Positions 47,193-55,955 of a stretch of 64,000 bases of DNA are shown in pieces (position 1 is the first letter of the stretch; the number at the start of each line of letters is the position of its first letter). The stretch is from Flavobacterium limi (GTDB lineage: Bacteria > Bacteroidota > Bacteroidia > Flavobacteriales > Flavobacteriaceae). A program made the translations under genes and the position numbers. The stretch is taken from contig NZ_JAADZV010000014.1 in assembly GCF_010645075.1 (NCBI RefSeq), forward strand, positions 61,101 through 125,100, read 5' to 3'. The notes below the pieces were generated by a model. It saw only the letters and a list, made by a program, of their open reading frames with translations. It was not told the DNA's origin and did not search any database.

Positions 47193-50017
47193 AAAAAACA
47201 GCAGATACAGCTAATCCAAATCCGATAATAAAGGGCGGACAATGCGGCGATTTTGTGCGCAGTATATTCAGATCCGACTTGAAAAAGGCTTACACTTGGC
47301 AATCGGGCCCGGAATTTACAGCTGCTTTAAACATGATGCTTAATACGCCTAATGCATCCTGCATCATCTGGGGAAACAGACAGAGATTTTTCTTTAACGA
47401 TGCATTCTTACAGACTGCTGGATTTTCAGTGCAGACTAAGCATATCGGAAAACCATATAAAGATGTGGTGGGCGAAATAAATCTAGACCTCACCTCATTG
47501 TTGAAATCAGGGATGAATGGATACTCGCAAAATATTAAAAATTTTAAAATCAGTAATAAGGAAAATTTACAAAAATCCGAAATATTAACTAATTTCACCT
47601 ATTCACCATTATTTGAAGCATCCGCAGTGAATGGTGTAATGTTTACTGCTTTCGAGATCAATTCTGATTGCAATACTCAAAACTTTTACGAGAATGGTCC
47701 CTTCACAAACTTGCTCTCAGATTCCTCCCCCATATTAACTGCCACCTGCAGACCCGATGGCGGGGCTGACTATTTCAGTTCAAACTGGCTGGAACTGCTG
47801 GGATGCAATCTGGACACTCTAGTAGATTACGGGTGGATTGACTACATACATCCCGATGATAAGGAGGCATTCCTAAACATTTACTGGGAAGCTGTAAAAA
47901 CAAGAATCGAATGGAAAGGAAGTTTTAGAATCAAATCCAGATCAGGTTCCTATCATATACTTGCTTCAGCTGGCACACCAAAATTTGACCAGCATAAAAA
48001 TTTTTCCGGTTATATCAGTTCCAGTGTAGATATTACCGAGCAGCAGAAAGCCATAAATAAACTGCAGACAAGTGAAGCACATCTTGCCGCTATGATTCAT
48101 GACGCCCCCATAGGTATCTGCCTCCTTGATGCACGCTCTCTGGTTAGTGAAGTTGTAAACAGCAGTTTTCTGGAGGTGGCCGGCAAACCTTATGAGCAAA
48201 TTGCAGGAAAGTACTACTGGGATTCCTTTGCAGAGGTTAAACATCTTTATCAGAAAGCGCTCCAGGGAGTAGTTGAAAAAGGTGAAAGCTTTTATGCCAA
48301 TGAAGTGGAAATGACGCTCATACGTCATGGAAGACCTGAGTCTGTATTTGTAACTTTTGTTTATGCGCCGCTGAAAGATATGAAAGGCAATGTCATAAAA
48401 GTTGCGGTATGGGTTTTAGAAAACACGCTACAGGTAAAAGCAAGAAACCAAATTGAGCAGAGCGAAAGGGAAATACGCACTTTTATTGATAGTGCACCCT
48501 TTCCTATTGGTGTATATAAAGGCCCCGAAATGAAAATTGCATTTGCAAATACAGCCATTATAGAAGCTTGGGGCAAGGGACCGGATGTAATTGGAAAATC
48601 ATTCAAAAATCTTATGCCTGAACTGGAAAATCAAGGGGTTTTTAAAAACCTGGATACAGCATTTGCATATGCAGAACCTATTCATACCAAAAACGAACTA
48701 ATAAATGTCATTGTCGACTGTGAAAAGAAATCTTCATATTTCAACTACAGCCTTATACCGCTAATAGATAACACAGGAAACGTGTATGGTGTAATGAATA
48801 CTGCTGCTGATGTAACAGAGCTCAACCTGGCTAAGATAAAGGTAGAAAAAAGTGAGCAGAACCTTAAAAATACAATACTGCAGGCTCCGGTAGCGATGTG
48901 TATCTACAGAGGTCCTGACTATATAGTTGAAACTGCCAACAGCAGGATGCTGGAATTCTGGGGAAAAGAAGAACAGGATGTAATTGGCTTACCTCTTTTT
49001 ACGGCGCTCTCAGAAGCAAAAAACCAAGGTTTTGAAGAGCGGTTAGAATCTGTTTATAAATCAGGACAGTCAGTATCTTCTGAAGGAGTGTCTGTGACTC
49101 TAATGCGCGAGGGAAAACTGACGACAGTGTATGTAAATTTTCTTTTCGAGCCGTTTTATGAACCAGATAATTCCATTTCCGGAATCCTTGTAGCTGCCGT
49201 AGATGTAACAGCGCAGGTGCTGGCACATCAAAAAATTGAAGAAACTGTAGCGATACGTACAAAAGAGCTCGCAGAAAGCAATGAAAATCTCTCACGTTCC
49301 AACAGCGAACTTTCACAATTTGCTTACATTGCCTCGCATGATCTTCAGGAACCACTCCGCAAAATAAGCGTGTTTGCACAGATGCTGGAAAAAAGTGCAG
49401 GCGAAAAACTGGAAGGCCGTCCCGCAGAATTCCTGAGCAAAATCAAAGCTTCATCAGACCGCATGAGCTCTTTGGTAAGAGATGTTCTGGCATTTTCGGA
49501 ATTGAGCGCAAAACCTGAAACTACTAAAAAAGTTGACCTTAGTGCAATTATAGATTCTATACTTCTTGACTATGAGCTGCTGATTGGAAATAAACAGGCA
49601 AAGGTAAATTGTACAGATATGCCCTTGATCGATGCTATACCCCTTCAGATGAACCAGCTTTTTGCAAATCTTTTAAGCAATGCCTTAAAATATGCCTCAC
49701 CGGAGCGAAATCTGAAAATTGAGATTTCGTGTTCACATCCTTCACTGCCAGAACTAATCAAAGCAGGTCTGGATGAAAACATTTCTTATATTAAAATTAC
49801 GTTTGCAGATAATGGAATTGGAATTTCACCTGAGTACACTGATCAGATTTTCAGTATTTTCAAACGCCTGCACAGAAGAGCTGAGTACGAAGGGACAGGT
49901 GTCGGACTGGCAATATGCAGAAAAATTGCCCAGAACCATTCTGGTGCTATTAATGCGGAAGGAAGTACGCTGTCGGGCGCTGTTTTTAACATTTATCTGC
50001 CTACAGAGCAATTATGA
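47189..50017 (+). CDS. Multi-PAS soluble histidine kinase
   Basis: A 942-residue cytoplasmic kinase. Five PAS-like modules can be seen: a divergent one at about 45-160, a PAS_3 at 180-290 (WIDYIHPDDKEAF), then about 300-420, 430-550 (APFPIGVYKGPEMKIAFAN) and 560-680 (APVAMCIYRGPDYIVETAN). HisKA follows with His717 in ASHDLQEPLRK, then an HATPase domain (FADNGIGIS, GTGVGLAICRKIAQNH). No membrane segment or output domain. The start overlaps the preceding receiver gene in an ATGA junction. Signals are unknown. Confidence 0.92.
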   Translation: MKKTADTANPNPIIKGGQCGDFVRSIFRSDLKKAYTWQSGPEFTAALNMMLNTPNASCIIWGNRQRFFFNDAFLQTAGFSVQTKHIGKPYKDVVGEINLDLTSLLKSGMNGYSQNIKNFKISNKENLQKSEILTNFTYSPLFEASAVNGVMFTAFEINSDCNTQNFYENGPFTNLLSDSSPILTATCRPDGGADYFSSNWLELLGCNLDTLVDYGWIDYIHPDDKEAFLNIYWEAVKTRIEWKGSFRIKSRSGSYHILASAGTPKFDQHKNFSGYISSSVDITEQQKAINKLQTSEAHLAAMIHDAPIGICLLDARSLVSEVVNSSFLEVAGKPYEQIAGKYYWDSFAEVKHLYQKALQGVVEKGESFYANEVEMTLIRHGRPESVFVTFVYAPLKDMKGNVIKVAVWVLENTLQVKARNQIEQSEREIRTFIDSAPFPIGVYKGPEMKIAFANTAIIEAWGKGPDVIGKSFKNLMPELENQGVFKNLDTAFAYAEPIHTKNELINVIVDCEKKSSYFNYSLIPLIDNTGNVYGVMNTAADVTELNLAKIKVEKSEQNLKNTILQAPVAMCIYRGPDYIVETANSRMLEFWGKEEQDVIGLPLFTALSEAKNQGFEERLESVYKSGQSVSSEGVSVTLMREGKLTTVYVNFLFEPFYEPDNSISGILVAAVDVTAQVLAHQKIEETVAIRTKELAESNENLSRSNSELSQFAYIASHDLQEPLRKISVFAQMLEKSAGEKLEGRPAEFLSKIKASSDRMSSLVRDVLAFSELSAKPETTKKVDLSAIIDSILLDYELLIGNKQAKVNCTDMPLIDAIPLQMNQLFANLLSNALKYASPERNLKIEISCSHPSLPELIKAGLDENISYIKITFADNGIGISPEYTDQIFSIFKRLHRRAEYEGTGVGLAICRKIAQNHSGAINAEGSTLSGAVFNIYLPTEQL

Positions 50018-50187
50018 CAATGAAACTATTAGTCTAAAGAATTCCTGACTTTTATTCCGACAGCAAAAAAAGATCCAGTGTAATACTAAAACAGTCTCTA
50101 TAAACCAAGTAAGCCATAATCATGAATTTTAAAGAAAAGGAATAAACGGTACATTAACAATTTAATATTCGAAAGTATACTAAACGA

Positions 50188-50640
50188 TTAAATTAATCGA
50201 AAAGCGTCCGGATCAGTTGTTCTAAAATTCCAGTCCATTTTTAGGACAGAATGAAGAAAAAACTTAATTTCATTAAAAGAGCCCGGCTTTACCGCATAAT
50301 GATTAGCCCCTAAATTATAAGCTTTCTGTATAGTTTCAGAATTACTAGATGTGGAAAGTATTATAACCGGAGTATCTGCAAGGGTATTTTTACTTCTTCT
50401 AATGATTTCAAGACACTGCATTCCATCATATTTAGGCATATTTATATCTAAAAAAATAATGTCAGGAATAATTGACCCGGGCTGTGTAAGTATGTTCATC
50501 AGCTGCAGGCCATCCTCAAATTCAGTCAGCAGGATCTCTGAGTTCACTTCTGCCAGTGCTTCAGCAAAAAAAGTGCGGTCATCGGAATCATCATCTGCAA
50601 TAAAAATACTTCGAAGTGTATGTTTACTTATCAAACCCAT
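50188..50640 (-). CDS. Single-domain response regulator
   Basis: A 150-residue receiver with ADDDSDD (15-21), phospho-acceptor Asp65 in IFLDINMPK, switch STSSNS, and the KP motif in YAVKPGSF. It has no output domain. It is convergent with the multi-PAS kinase and lies downstream of the phytochrome gene on the same strand, separated by 284 bp without a clear element. It could serve either kinase. Confidence 0.9.
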   Translation of the reverse strand: MGLISKHTLRSIFIADDDSDDRTFFAEALAEVNSEILLTEFEDGLQLMNILTQPGSIIPDIIFLDINMPKYDGMQCLEIIRRSKNTLADTPVIILSTSSNSETIQKAYNLGANHYAVKPGSFNEIKFFLHSVLKMDWNFRTTDPDAFRLI

Positions 50641-50924
50641 ATATTACTATTTTTGTCGACAAAAACACAATACAAGAATTTAGAAATCTGCAGATCGTCA
50701 AAGACAAAGAATCTGTAAACCAATAAAAAAATGAATTATATCCGTGAAAACGGTTAATAATTGTAAAGATAGTCTAATTTATTCATTTGACAATAGTTAC
50801 ATAAGAAAAGTCTTTAATTACAGCGACGCTAAAGATCGAAATCGATTATAATTTTATCCTTAAAATACATATTGCTTACCTGCCTATTTCTTTGAGATGT
50901 GCACAAAACTGATTCAAAATATTT

Positions 50925-53192
50925 CTAAATCAGTGTATCAGCAGGATCACATGGAAAATAAATGGTAATGCAAGCCCCTTCCCCTTCTACTCCTTCTGCA
51001 TAAATAGCCCCACCTAAGGACTGCATGATTTTTTTACATAATGCCAAGCCAATTCCCGAGCCGCTGTAATGCTGTTGTGTGTGAAGCCTGGTAAAAACTT
51101 TAAATATAGAATCCGAGTACTGCTGTTCAAAACCAATCCCGTTATCGGAAAATCTGACCCAATTACAATATTTATTAGATAAATGCTTTACAATTACAGG
51201 CTCCTGAGACGCCGTAATTCTAATTACTGGCGTTCTTTCAGCAGCAGCATATTTTAATGAATTCTGAATAATATTTAAAAACAGCTGTCTCATTAAAAAA
51301 CCAATAGCATTTACCTCTGGAAGTTTTTCACACTCAATAACAGCATTTTTTTCCAGAATCGATTCACTTATTTCATCTACAACTGCTGCATAAATTTCAT
51401 TAAGATCAACGATTTCTGCGGCCTCTCTAGTGTTCTTAATTCGAGTGTATTTCAAAATATCCTGCAGCAATTCCCGCATTCTTGATGCAGAATTAGAGAC
51501 ACGTTCCAGAGGATTTAAGTCGGGGTGCTGAGGATCGCTCTTTTTTTCTGAAAGAAGCTTGGAGGTAATCATTTGTATTTTCCTCAATGGTTCCTGCAGA
51601 TCATGAGTACTGATCCAGTTGATGTTCTCAAGCTCTGAGTTGGTTTCTCTCAGAACCTCACTCTGAAGCCTGTATCGTTCCTCTTCTTCACTCAACAAAA
51701 TCATCATCAAATTCTTCTGAAGAGCGTGCGCAAATTTTGCAGCAGAATTTATTTCATACTGTCTCCAAATGCTACTCTGTCCCTTAACGATCTGCTTCCA
51801 AATATTAAATGAGTTTCGCGGATGAAGACCTTTTTCATCTTTAACAATACTTTTTTCAGGATCTCCTGCCCAGTTAATTTCCGAGATGGTTTCAGCCCGG
51901 AACCATATTATATGATTAGAATTGCCCAGGGAATGATAAATTACACCAGCAAAATCGGAACAGTTTTCTAATTCCGGAAAATGATCCTTTATTTTTCTTG
52001 TAATAAAAAACTCACCATAATTTTTACTTTCAATCTGTTCTATAAAGCCTTTTATCTGATCATCTACAGGGGTTAAACCATTTTTATAAATTTTATTTCT
52101 AAATACTATTGAAACCCCGACAGAATTACACAGCTTCAGCAACTCAGGCATTTTTACGATGGTTTTCAAAGAATCTTCAATAAGTGGAAGATCAAGAGCC
52201 ATTAAATTCTCTAATGCTTCTACTGAACTTTTGGCATTGCTGTTTTCATCATTTGATTCGCGAATGTCAATCTGCGAAGTAATAAACTGTCCCTGAAGTT
52301 TAGCTGCCAGCCTTACCGCGGGTGAAATATTCTTCTGTGAGTAATGGTGGCAGGCGATCAGTCCCCACAAACGTCCATGATGAATAAGGGAAATAGTCAG
52401 CGTTGCACCTACCCCCATGTTTTTAAGATACTGGACATGTATCGGAGATGTGCTTCTTAGAATTGAAAGACTTAAATCAAGGTTTTTATCAGCCTTGTCA
52501 TCTACAGTATAAATTGGAACAGCCTGATAATTAATATCAACAATTAAACGAAGCTCATTCTTGATATAGAGTTCCCTGGCCTGAACTGGAATATCAGTAT
52601 GAGGATAGTGGAGTCCTAAAAATGGTTCAAGATCTTTTCTGCAGCTTTCTGCGTAAACTTCACCATTGTACTGTTCATCAAAACGATATATCATTACACG
52701 GTCATATCCTGTAATTTCTCTTGTACCCGCTGCAACCAGCGCACACAGATCTTTAAGTGATTTTGTACTGTTCATCTGCGCTACAAACTGAATAGTCTGC
52801 GTATAAACATCCGCCAAAATCTGCTTGTCAAACTGAATTTCAGCCTCTAAAACATAAATATCATCACTCTTGTGAATTGTAACCTGGAATCGCTTGTCCA
52901 GCAGTACTATCTCCAGGGGAAATACATCTTGGGCTGTGTCGGAATGGATATAATTGAAAATTTGTTCTTGTGCAGCAGTACCAAAAATAGTTTCAAATTT
53001 ATTTCCCAATGCCTGTGCATGAGAGATATCAATGAAAATTGAGATATTATCGGTACAATAGTCTATTGTCCAATTATTCGTAAGTCCCATTAAAAAACCA
53101 TGCGGCTGAATTTTTCCGGGAATATGTATAGGTTCCTGATCGCAATTGGTCAGTGTAACTAAATCACGGTTAACTATATCTTTAATACTCAT
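50925..53192 (-). CDS. bphP: Bacteriophytochrome histidine kinase
   Basis: A 755-residue photoreceptor kinase. Residues 1-120 form the PAS-like domain with the biliverdin-attaching Cys17 in TNCDQEPIHIPGKIQPHG. Residues about 140-310 are the GAF domain, where the usual PASDIP reads PHTDIP (197-202, Asp200 kept), and chromophore-pocket His252 and His282 are present. The PHY domain follows, with the tongue motif WFRAE (430-434). Residues 515-755 are HisKA, with His530 in STHDLQEPLRK, and HATPase (GIGFEQQYSDSIF, GSGIGLALCKKI). It should be a red/far-red light-regulated kinase using biliverdin. No heme oxygenase gene is in the window. The receiver at 53319 lies 126 bp upstream on the same strand. 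Confidence 0.93.
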   Translation of the reverse strand: MSIKDIVNRDLVTLTNCDQEPIHIPGKIQPHGFLMGLTNNWTIDYCTDNISIFIDISHAQALGNKFETIFGTAAQEQIFNYIHSDTAQDVFPLEIVLLDKRFQVTIHKSDDIYVLEAEIQFDKQILADVYTQTIQFVAQMNSTKSLKDLCALVAAGTREITGYDRVMIYRFDEQYNGEVYAESCRKDLEPFLGLHYPHTDIPVQARELYIKNELRLIVDINYQAVPIYTVDDKADKNLDLSLSILRSTSPIHVQYLKNMGVGATLTISLIHHGRLWGLIACHHYSQKNISPAVRLAAKLQGQFITSQIDIRESNDENSNAKSSVEALENLMALDLPLIEDSLKTIVKMPELLKLCNSVGVSIVFRNKIYKNGLTPVDDQIKGFIEQIESKNYGEFFITRKIKDHFPELENCSDFAGVIYHSLGNSNHIIWFRAETISEINWAGDPEKSIVKDEKGLHPRNSFNIWKQIVKGQSSIWRQYEINSAAKFAHALQKNLMMILLSEEEERYRLQSEVLRETNSELENINWISTHDLQEPLRKIQMITSKLLSEKKSDPQHPDLNPLERVSNSASRMRELLQDILKYTRIKNTREAAEIVDLNEIYAAVVDEISESILEKNAVIECEKLPEVNAIGFLMRQLFLNIIQNSLKYAAAERTPVIRITASQEPVIVKHLSNKYCNWVRFSDNGIGFEQQYSDSIFKVFTRLHTQQHYSGSGIGLALCKKIMQSLGGAIYAEGVEGEGACITIYFPCDPADTLI

Positions 53193-53318
53193 TAATCAAC
53201 ATTGAATGCTTTAAATTCAGAAGGTTTCTAACTATGTCTTTGGCGCAGAATAAACCACCTTCTATGGTGTTAAAAAGGAAAAATCAAAATATTTCAATTA
53301 AAATTGAATCCCTCTTAT

Positions 53319-53771
53319 CTAACTAAATGTATAAATTCTTTCGGGCAGATTTGAGCTCATATTTTGAAGTGAATTTCTTAAGTCTTCCTGAACCCCTGCA
53401 CAGAGCTGGTTCATGATTAATTTTAATTCATCAAAGTCAGAAGGCTTAACAATGTAGGCTTCAGCACCTAAAGAATGAGCATCATCAATACCCTCTTTTC
53501 GTGAAGAGGTTGCAATCATGATAACTGGAATATTTCCTAACCTCTGGTCTTGTTTAATAAGTCTCAATAGATCCCAACCGTTCATTTTAGGCATTCCCGC
53601 ATCCAATAAAATCAAATCAGGAAGCGGATCCAGGTTAGAAAGTAGCTGTAGGGCATCATGCCCGCTATCTACAAACTTAACTGTAAAGGTGTCTTCTGTT
53701 CCCACCAATGCCCATTTAAAGAATTCTGCATCATCACAATCATCATCAACCAGTAAAATTATTTTTTTCAT
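53319..53771 (-). CDS. Single-domain response regulator, probable phytochrome partner
   Basis: A 150-residue receiver: VDDDCDD (8-14), phospho-acceptor Asp57 in ILLDAGMP, switch ATSSR, and lysine in YIVKPSDF. No output domain. It precedes the bacteriophytochrome gene on the same strand, the usual association of Rcp1-like receivers with phytochrome kinases. The GMP in place of NMP after the aspartate is a small deviation from its paralogues here. Confidence 0.9.
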   Translation of the reverse strand: MKKIILLVDDDCDDAEFFKWALVGTEDTFTVKFVDSGHDALQLLSNLDPLPDLILLDAGMPKMNGWDLLRLIKQDQRLGNIPVIMIATSSRKEGIDDAHSLGAEAYIVKPSDFDELKLIMNQLCAGVQEDLRNSLQNMSSNLPERIYTFS

Positions 53772-54340
53772 TTCTGTTAAATTGTATTACAGCTATATTT
53801 ATTGGCTGTAATGATGTTAGTAAAAGTAAGGAAGCATTCTATCTGAAGCAAAAGAAACACAAAGTATTATTCAAAAAATATTATGGATACTATTTTAAAA
53901 AAAAGTTATGGACTCTTAAAAGATCAAAGTCTTCCAAAAAAAATATTCTAAGAACCTTATTCTCTTATAATTAAATAAAACCTTAAATTTAAAAAATCTT
54001 ATTTTTACATATAATTTAATAACTATAAATATAAACTGATTTAATAAACATAAATTTATACCATAAGACACTTATTTTATACAATTTAAAGATGAAAAAA
54101 TCAGTAATTATATAAGAAACTTTTTTACCAATTAATTATATTAAAGTGTACAGCAATTACTGAACACTTTAATAATCTAAAATTTTAAAGTTAATAAATA
54201 AAGGTCGAACTAAAATATTAAAAAATCAAGATGTTAACCAGCTATGCATGTTAACACAAGGGAAATTAAACATTTTTTTTGCATTACCATAAAATGCCAG
54301 ACCATAAAAGCTTGAAAAACCTACACATTTGTGTATAAAA

Positions 54341-54438
54341 AAGAGACAACTATTAGGAAGTTGTCTCCTTAAGTGACCGATATCTGAGAAAATTAGAACC
54401 TTTATTGGAAGATTTAAAAATTTTAGCCGAATCTTTTT
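54341..54438 (+). repeat. Hairpin-plus-tail repeat, copy 2
   Basis: GAGACAACT (54343-54351) pairs with AGTTGTCTC (54359-54367), preceded by an A-run. About 30 bp later comes the conserved tail AACCTTTATTGGAAGATTT (54397 on) ending TTAGCCGA. One T is missing from the tail compared with copies 1 and 3. The hairpin could also act as a terminator. Confidence 0.7.
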
Positions 54439-54478
54439 AAGATATTTCATAATATGAAATTAATAAAATAAGATTGTG

Positions 54479-54598
54479 TTATCTACCAAAAATATATAAA
54501 TGTTGTAATAAGAAATTACTTTTCGGTACAAGTAACTTCTCGTAATCGATATTACCATCTTCATCTTTTTCAACCAGACCGATAATATGTACATTAAC
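54479..54598 (-). pseudogene. C-terminal fragment of an unidentified protein
   Basis: The minus strand reads an uninterrupted 39-codon stretch beginning VNVHIIGLVEKDEDGNIDY and ending LQHLYIFGR before a stop at 54479-54481. A stop codon lies immediately before it (54599-54601) and no start is available. The non-random, charged sequence looks like a decayed gene end. I do not recognise the family. Confidence 0.4.
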
Positions 54599-54742
54599 TT
54601 ATACCTGTTTATCTATAATTAATATTCATTTTTTGATTTACTTAAAAGATTAGTTCTTCCATAAATTCATGTAAGTATTGATATATAAAGGCACATCTTT
54701 TAGAAGTATTTAAACGAAATAAATTATGATATTTTTTTTGTT

Positions 54743-54805
54743 ATGGAAACTGCTTATTTATATGTCAGAATAAGTACTGACAAACAAAAAAGCAAAAGCT
54801 ATTGA
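54743..54805 (+). pseudogene. N-terminal remnant of a serine recombinase
   Basis: The frame reads METAYLYVRISTDKQKSKSY and then stops. This matches the start of large or resolvase-type serine recombinases (AYLYVRVSTDEQ, with the catalytic Ser in the VS/IS-T position). The remaining several hundred residues are absent, and the next bases merge into DNA beside the lodB stop. It marks a past integration event. Confidence 0.6.
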
Positions 54806-54858
54806 TCAGTTAATTGATTTCTCTGTATTGGAAAGAACAATTCAAACAAACGTAATCA

Positions 54859-55953
54859 TCACAACCGTCTCTCCCAAAAAGCAGCAGTTTTCCATCTGGT
54901 TTCTGCCTGGTAAAAAATACTTTTATGTTTTAGGTAATGTTGCCAAATGTGCTGTGTTTGTTCTGTATGTGCTTTTTGAAGTGTTTCAGTAAAGCCATAC
55001 TGTAATAGTAAAGTTTGCAATTGCATGGCACTAGCCATTGCATTGTACATGCCCTGAGAAGATAATGGGTCAAAACTTAGTGCTGCATCACCCAAAGCAG
55101 CCCATTGTTGCCCGGTTACTTGTTCTAATTTAGTCGAATTAGCAGCAACTGAACCTTTAAAAACAATAGCATTTTTATGCTCTTTTAGTAAAGATAAGAT
55201 AACAGGATTTTCTTTTGCCAATTCTAAAAATGAGGCAGTACTCTTAAGTTCGTTTTTAGCCACTAAATCAGCATCGGTATGAAAAGCCACCACCCGTTTG
55301 TCATTAGGAATTACGGCGCTATACCACCAACCATTTTCACTGGCTGAAATAGTACTCATGGTATTGGTAAGGCTATTAGGTAAAGTAACCCAACAAGCAA
55401 TCAATTTATCTTCGACTTCCCGTTTAATGCCAAGGCTTTTTGCAAAAAGAGATTGGCGCCCACTTGCATCAATAACAAAAGAGGCAGAAATCGTCGAAAC
55501 AGATAAAGAGATATCAGTAGCTCTCAATTGCACCTCCCAAAGAGAATTTTCATAAGAACTATTATATAGTTTGAAACCCCATAAACAATGAACTCCACGG
55601 TTTTCTGCAACTCTTCTTAAATAAGTTTCAAAAGCCTGTCGGTCCAAATTTTTAACAAAACCATCTGGATTTCTTAAATCATCTACAAGATGTACCTGAT
55701 TACTTCCCCAATAGGACTGCATACCAACTTTTTTTTGATACAAAGTGCCTGCCTGATTTTCCAAACCATCTAACAAATCCAATTGTTTTAGAATACGTTG
55801 CGAAGCAGGAGCTAAAGATTCTCCAATGCGCTCAATAGGTTCAGGAAGTTTATCAACTAATGTTACCTGATAGGTATCTATCAAAGAAAGAGCGGCAATG
55901 CAACCTGCAATGCCGCCACCTATAATTAATATATCTGTTTTTTCTGTTGCCAA
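54859..55953 (-). CDS. LodB-like FAD-dependent maturation protein
   Basis: A 364-residue flavoprotein. It starts with TTG at 55953, 2 bp after the lodA-like stop, and there is no ATG before the FAD motif IIGGGIAGCIAALSL (residues 9-23). RIGESLAPASQRIL and the later GDAALSFDPLSSQGMYNA (about 287-304) place it with tryptophan-halogenase/LodB-type monooxygenases. In Marinomonas, LodB is needed to form the cysteine tryptophylquinone cofactor of LodA by modifying its tryptophan. Tight coupling to the LodA-like gene supports the same role here. A halogenase role is unlikely because it is short and lacks other biosynthetic neighbours. Confidence 0.83.
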   Translation of the reverse strand: MATEKTDILIIGGGIAGCIAALSLIDTYQVTLVDKLPEPIERIGESLAPASQRILKQLDLLDGLENQAGTLYQKKVGMQSYWGSNQVHLVDDLRNPDGFVKNLDRQAFETYLRRVAENRGVHCLWGFKLYNSSYENSLWEVQLRATDISLSVSTISASFVIDASGRQSLFAKSLGIKREVEDKLIACWVTLPNSLTNTMSTISASENGWWYSAVIPNDKRVVAFHTDADLVAKNELKSTASFLELAKENPVILSLLKEHKNAIVFKGSVAANSTKLEQVTGQQWAALGDAALSFDPLSSQGMYNAMASAMQLQTLLLQYGFTETLQKAHTEQTQHIWQHYLKHKSIFYQAETRWKTAAFWERRL

Positions 55954-55955
55954 AC

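Larger units (their letters stand above)
53772..54858. other. AT-rich accessory gap with gene debris
   Basis: About 1.1 kb without an intact gene. It holds repeat copy 2 (54341-54438), a C-terminal protein fragment on the minus strand (54479-54598), and a recombinase N-terminal fragment on the plus strand (54743-54805). The segment 53880-54230 is very AT-rich and I see nothing in it. Confidence 0.6.
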
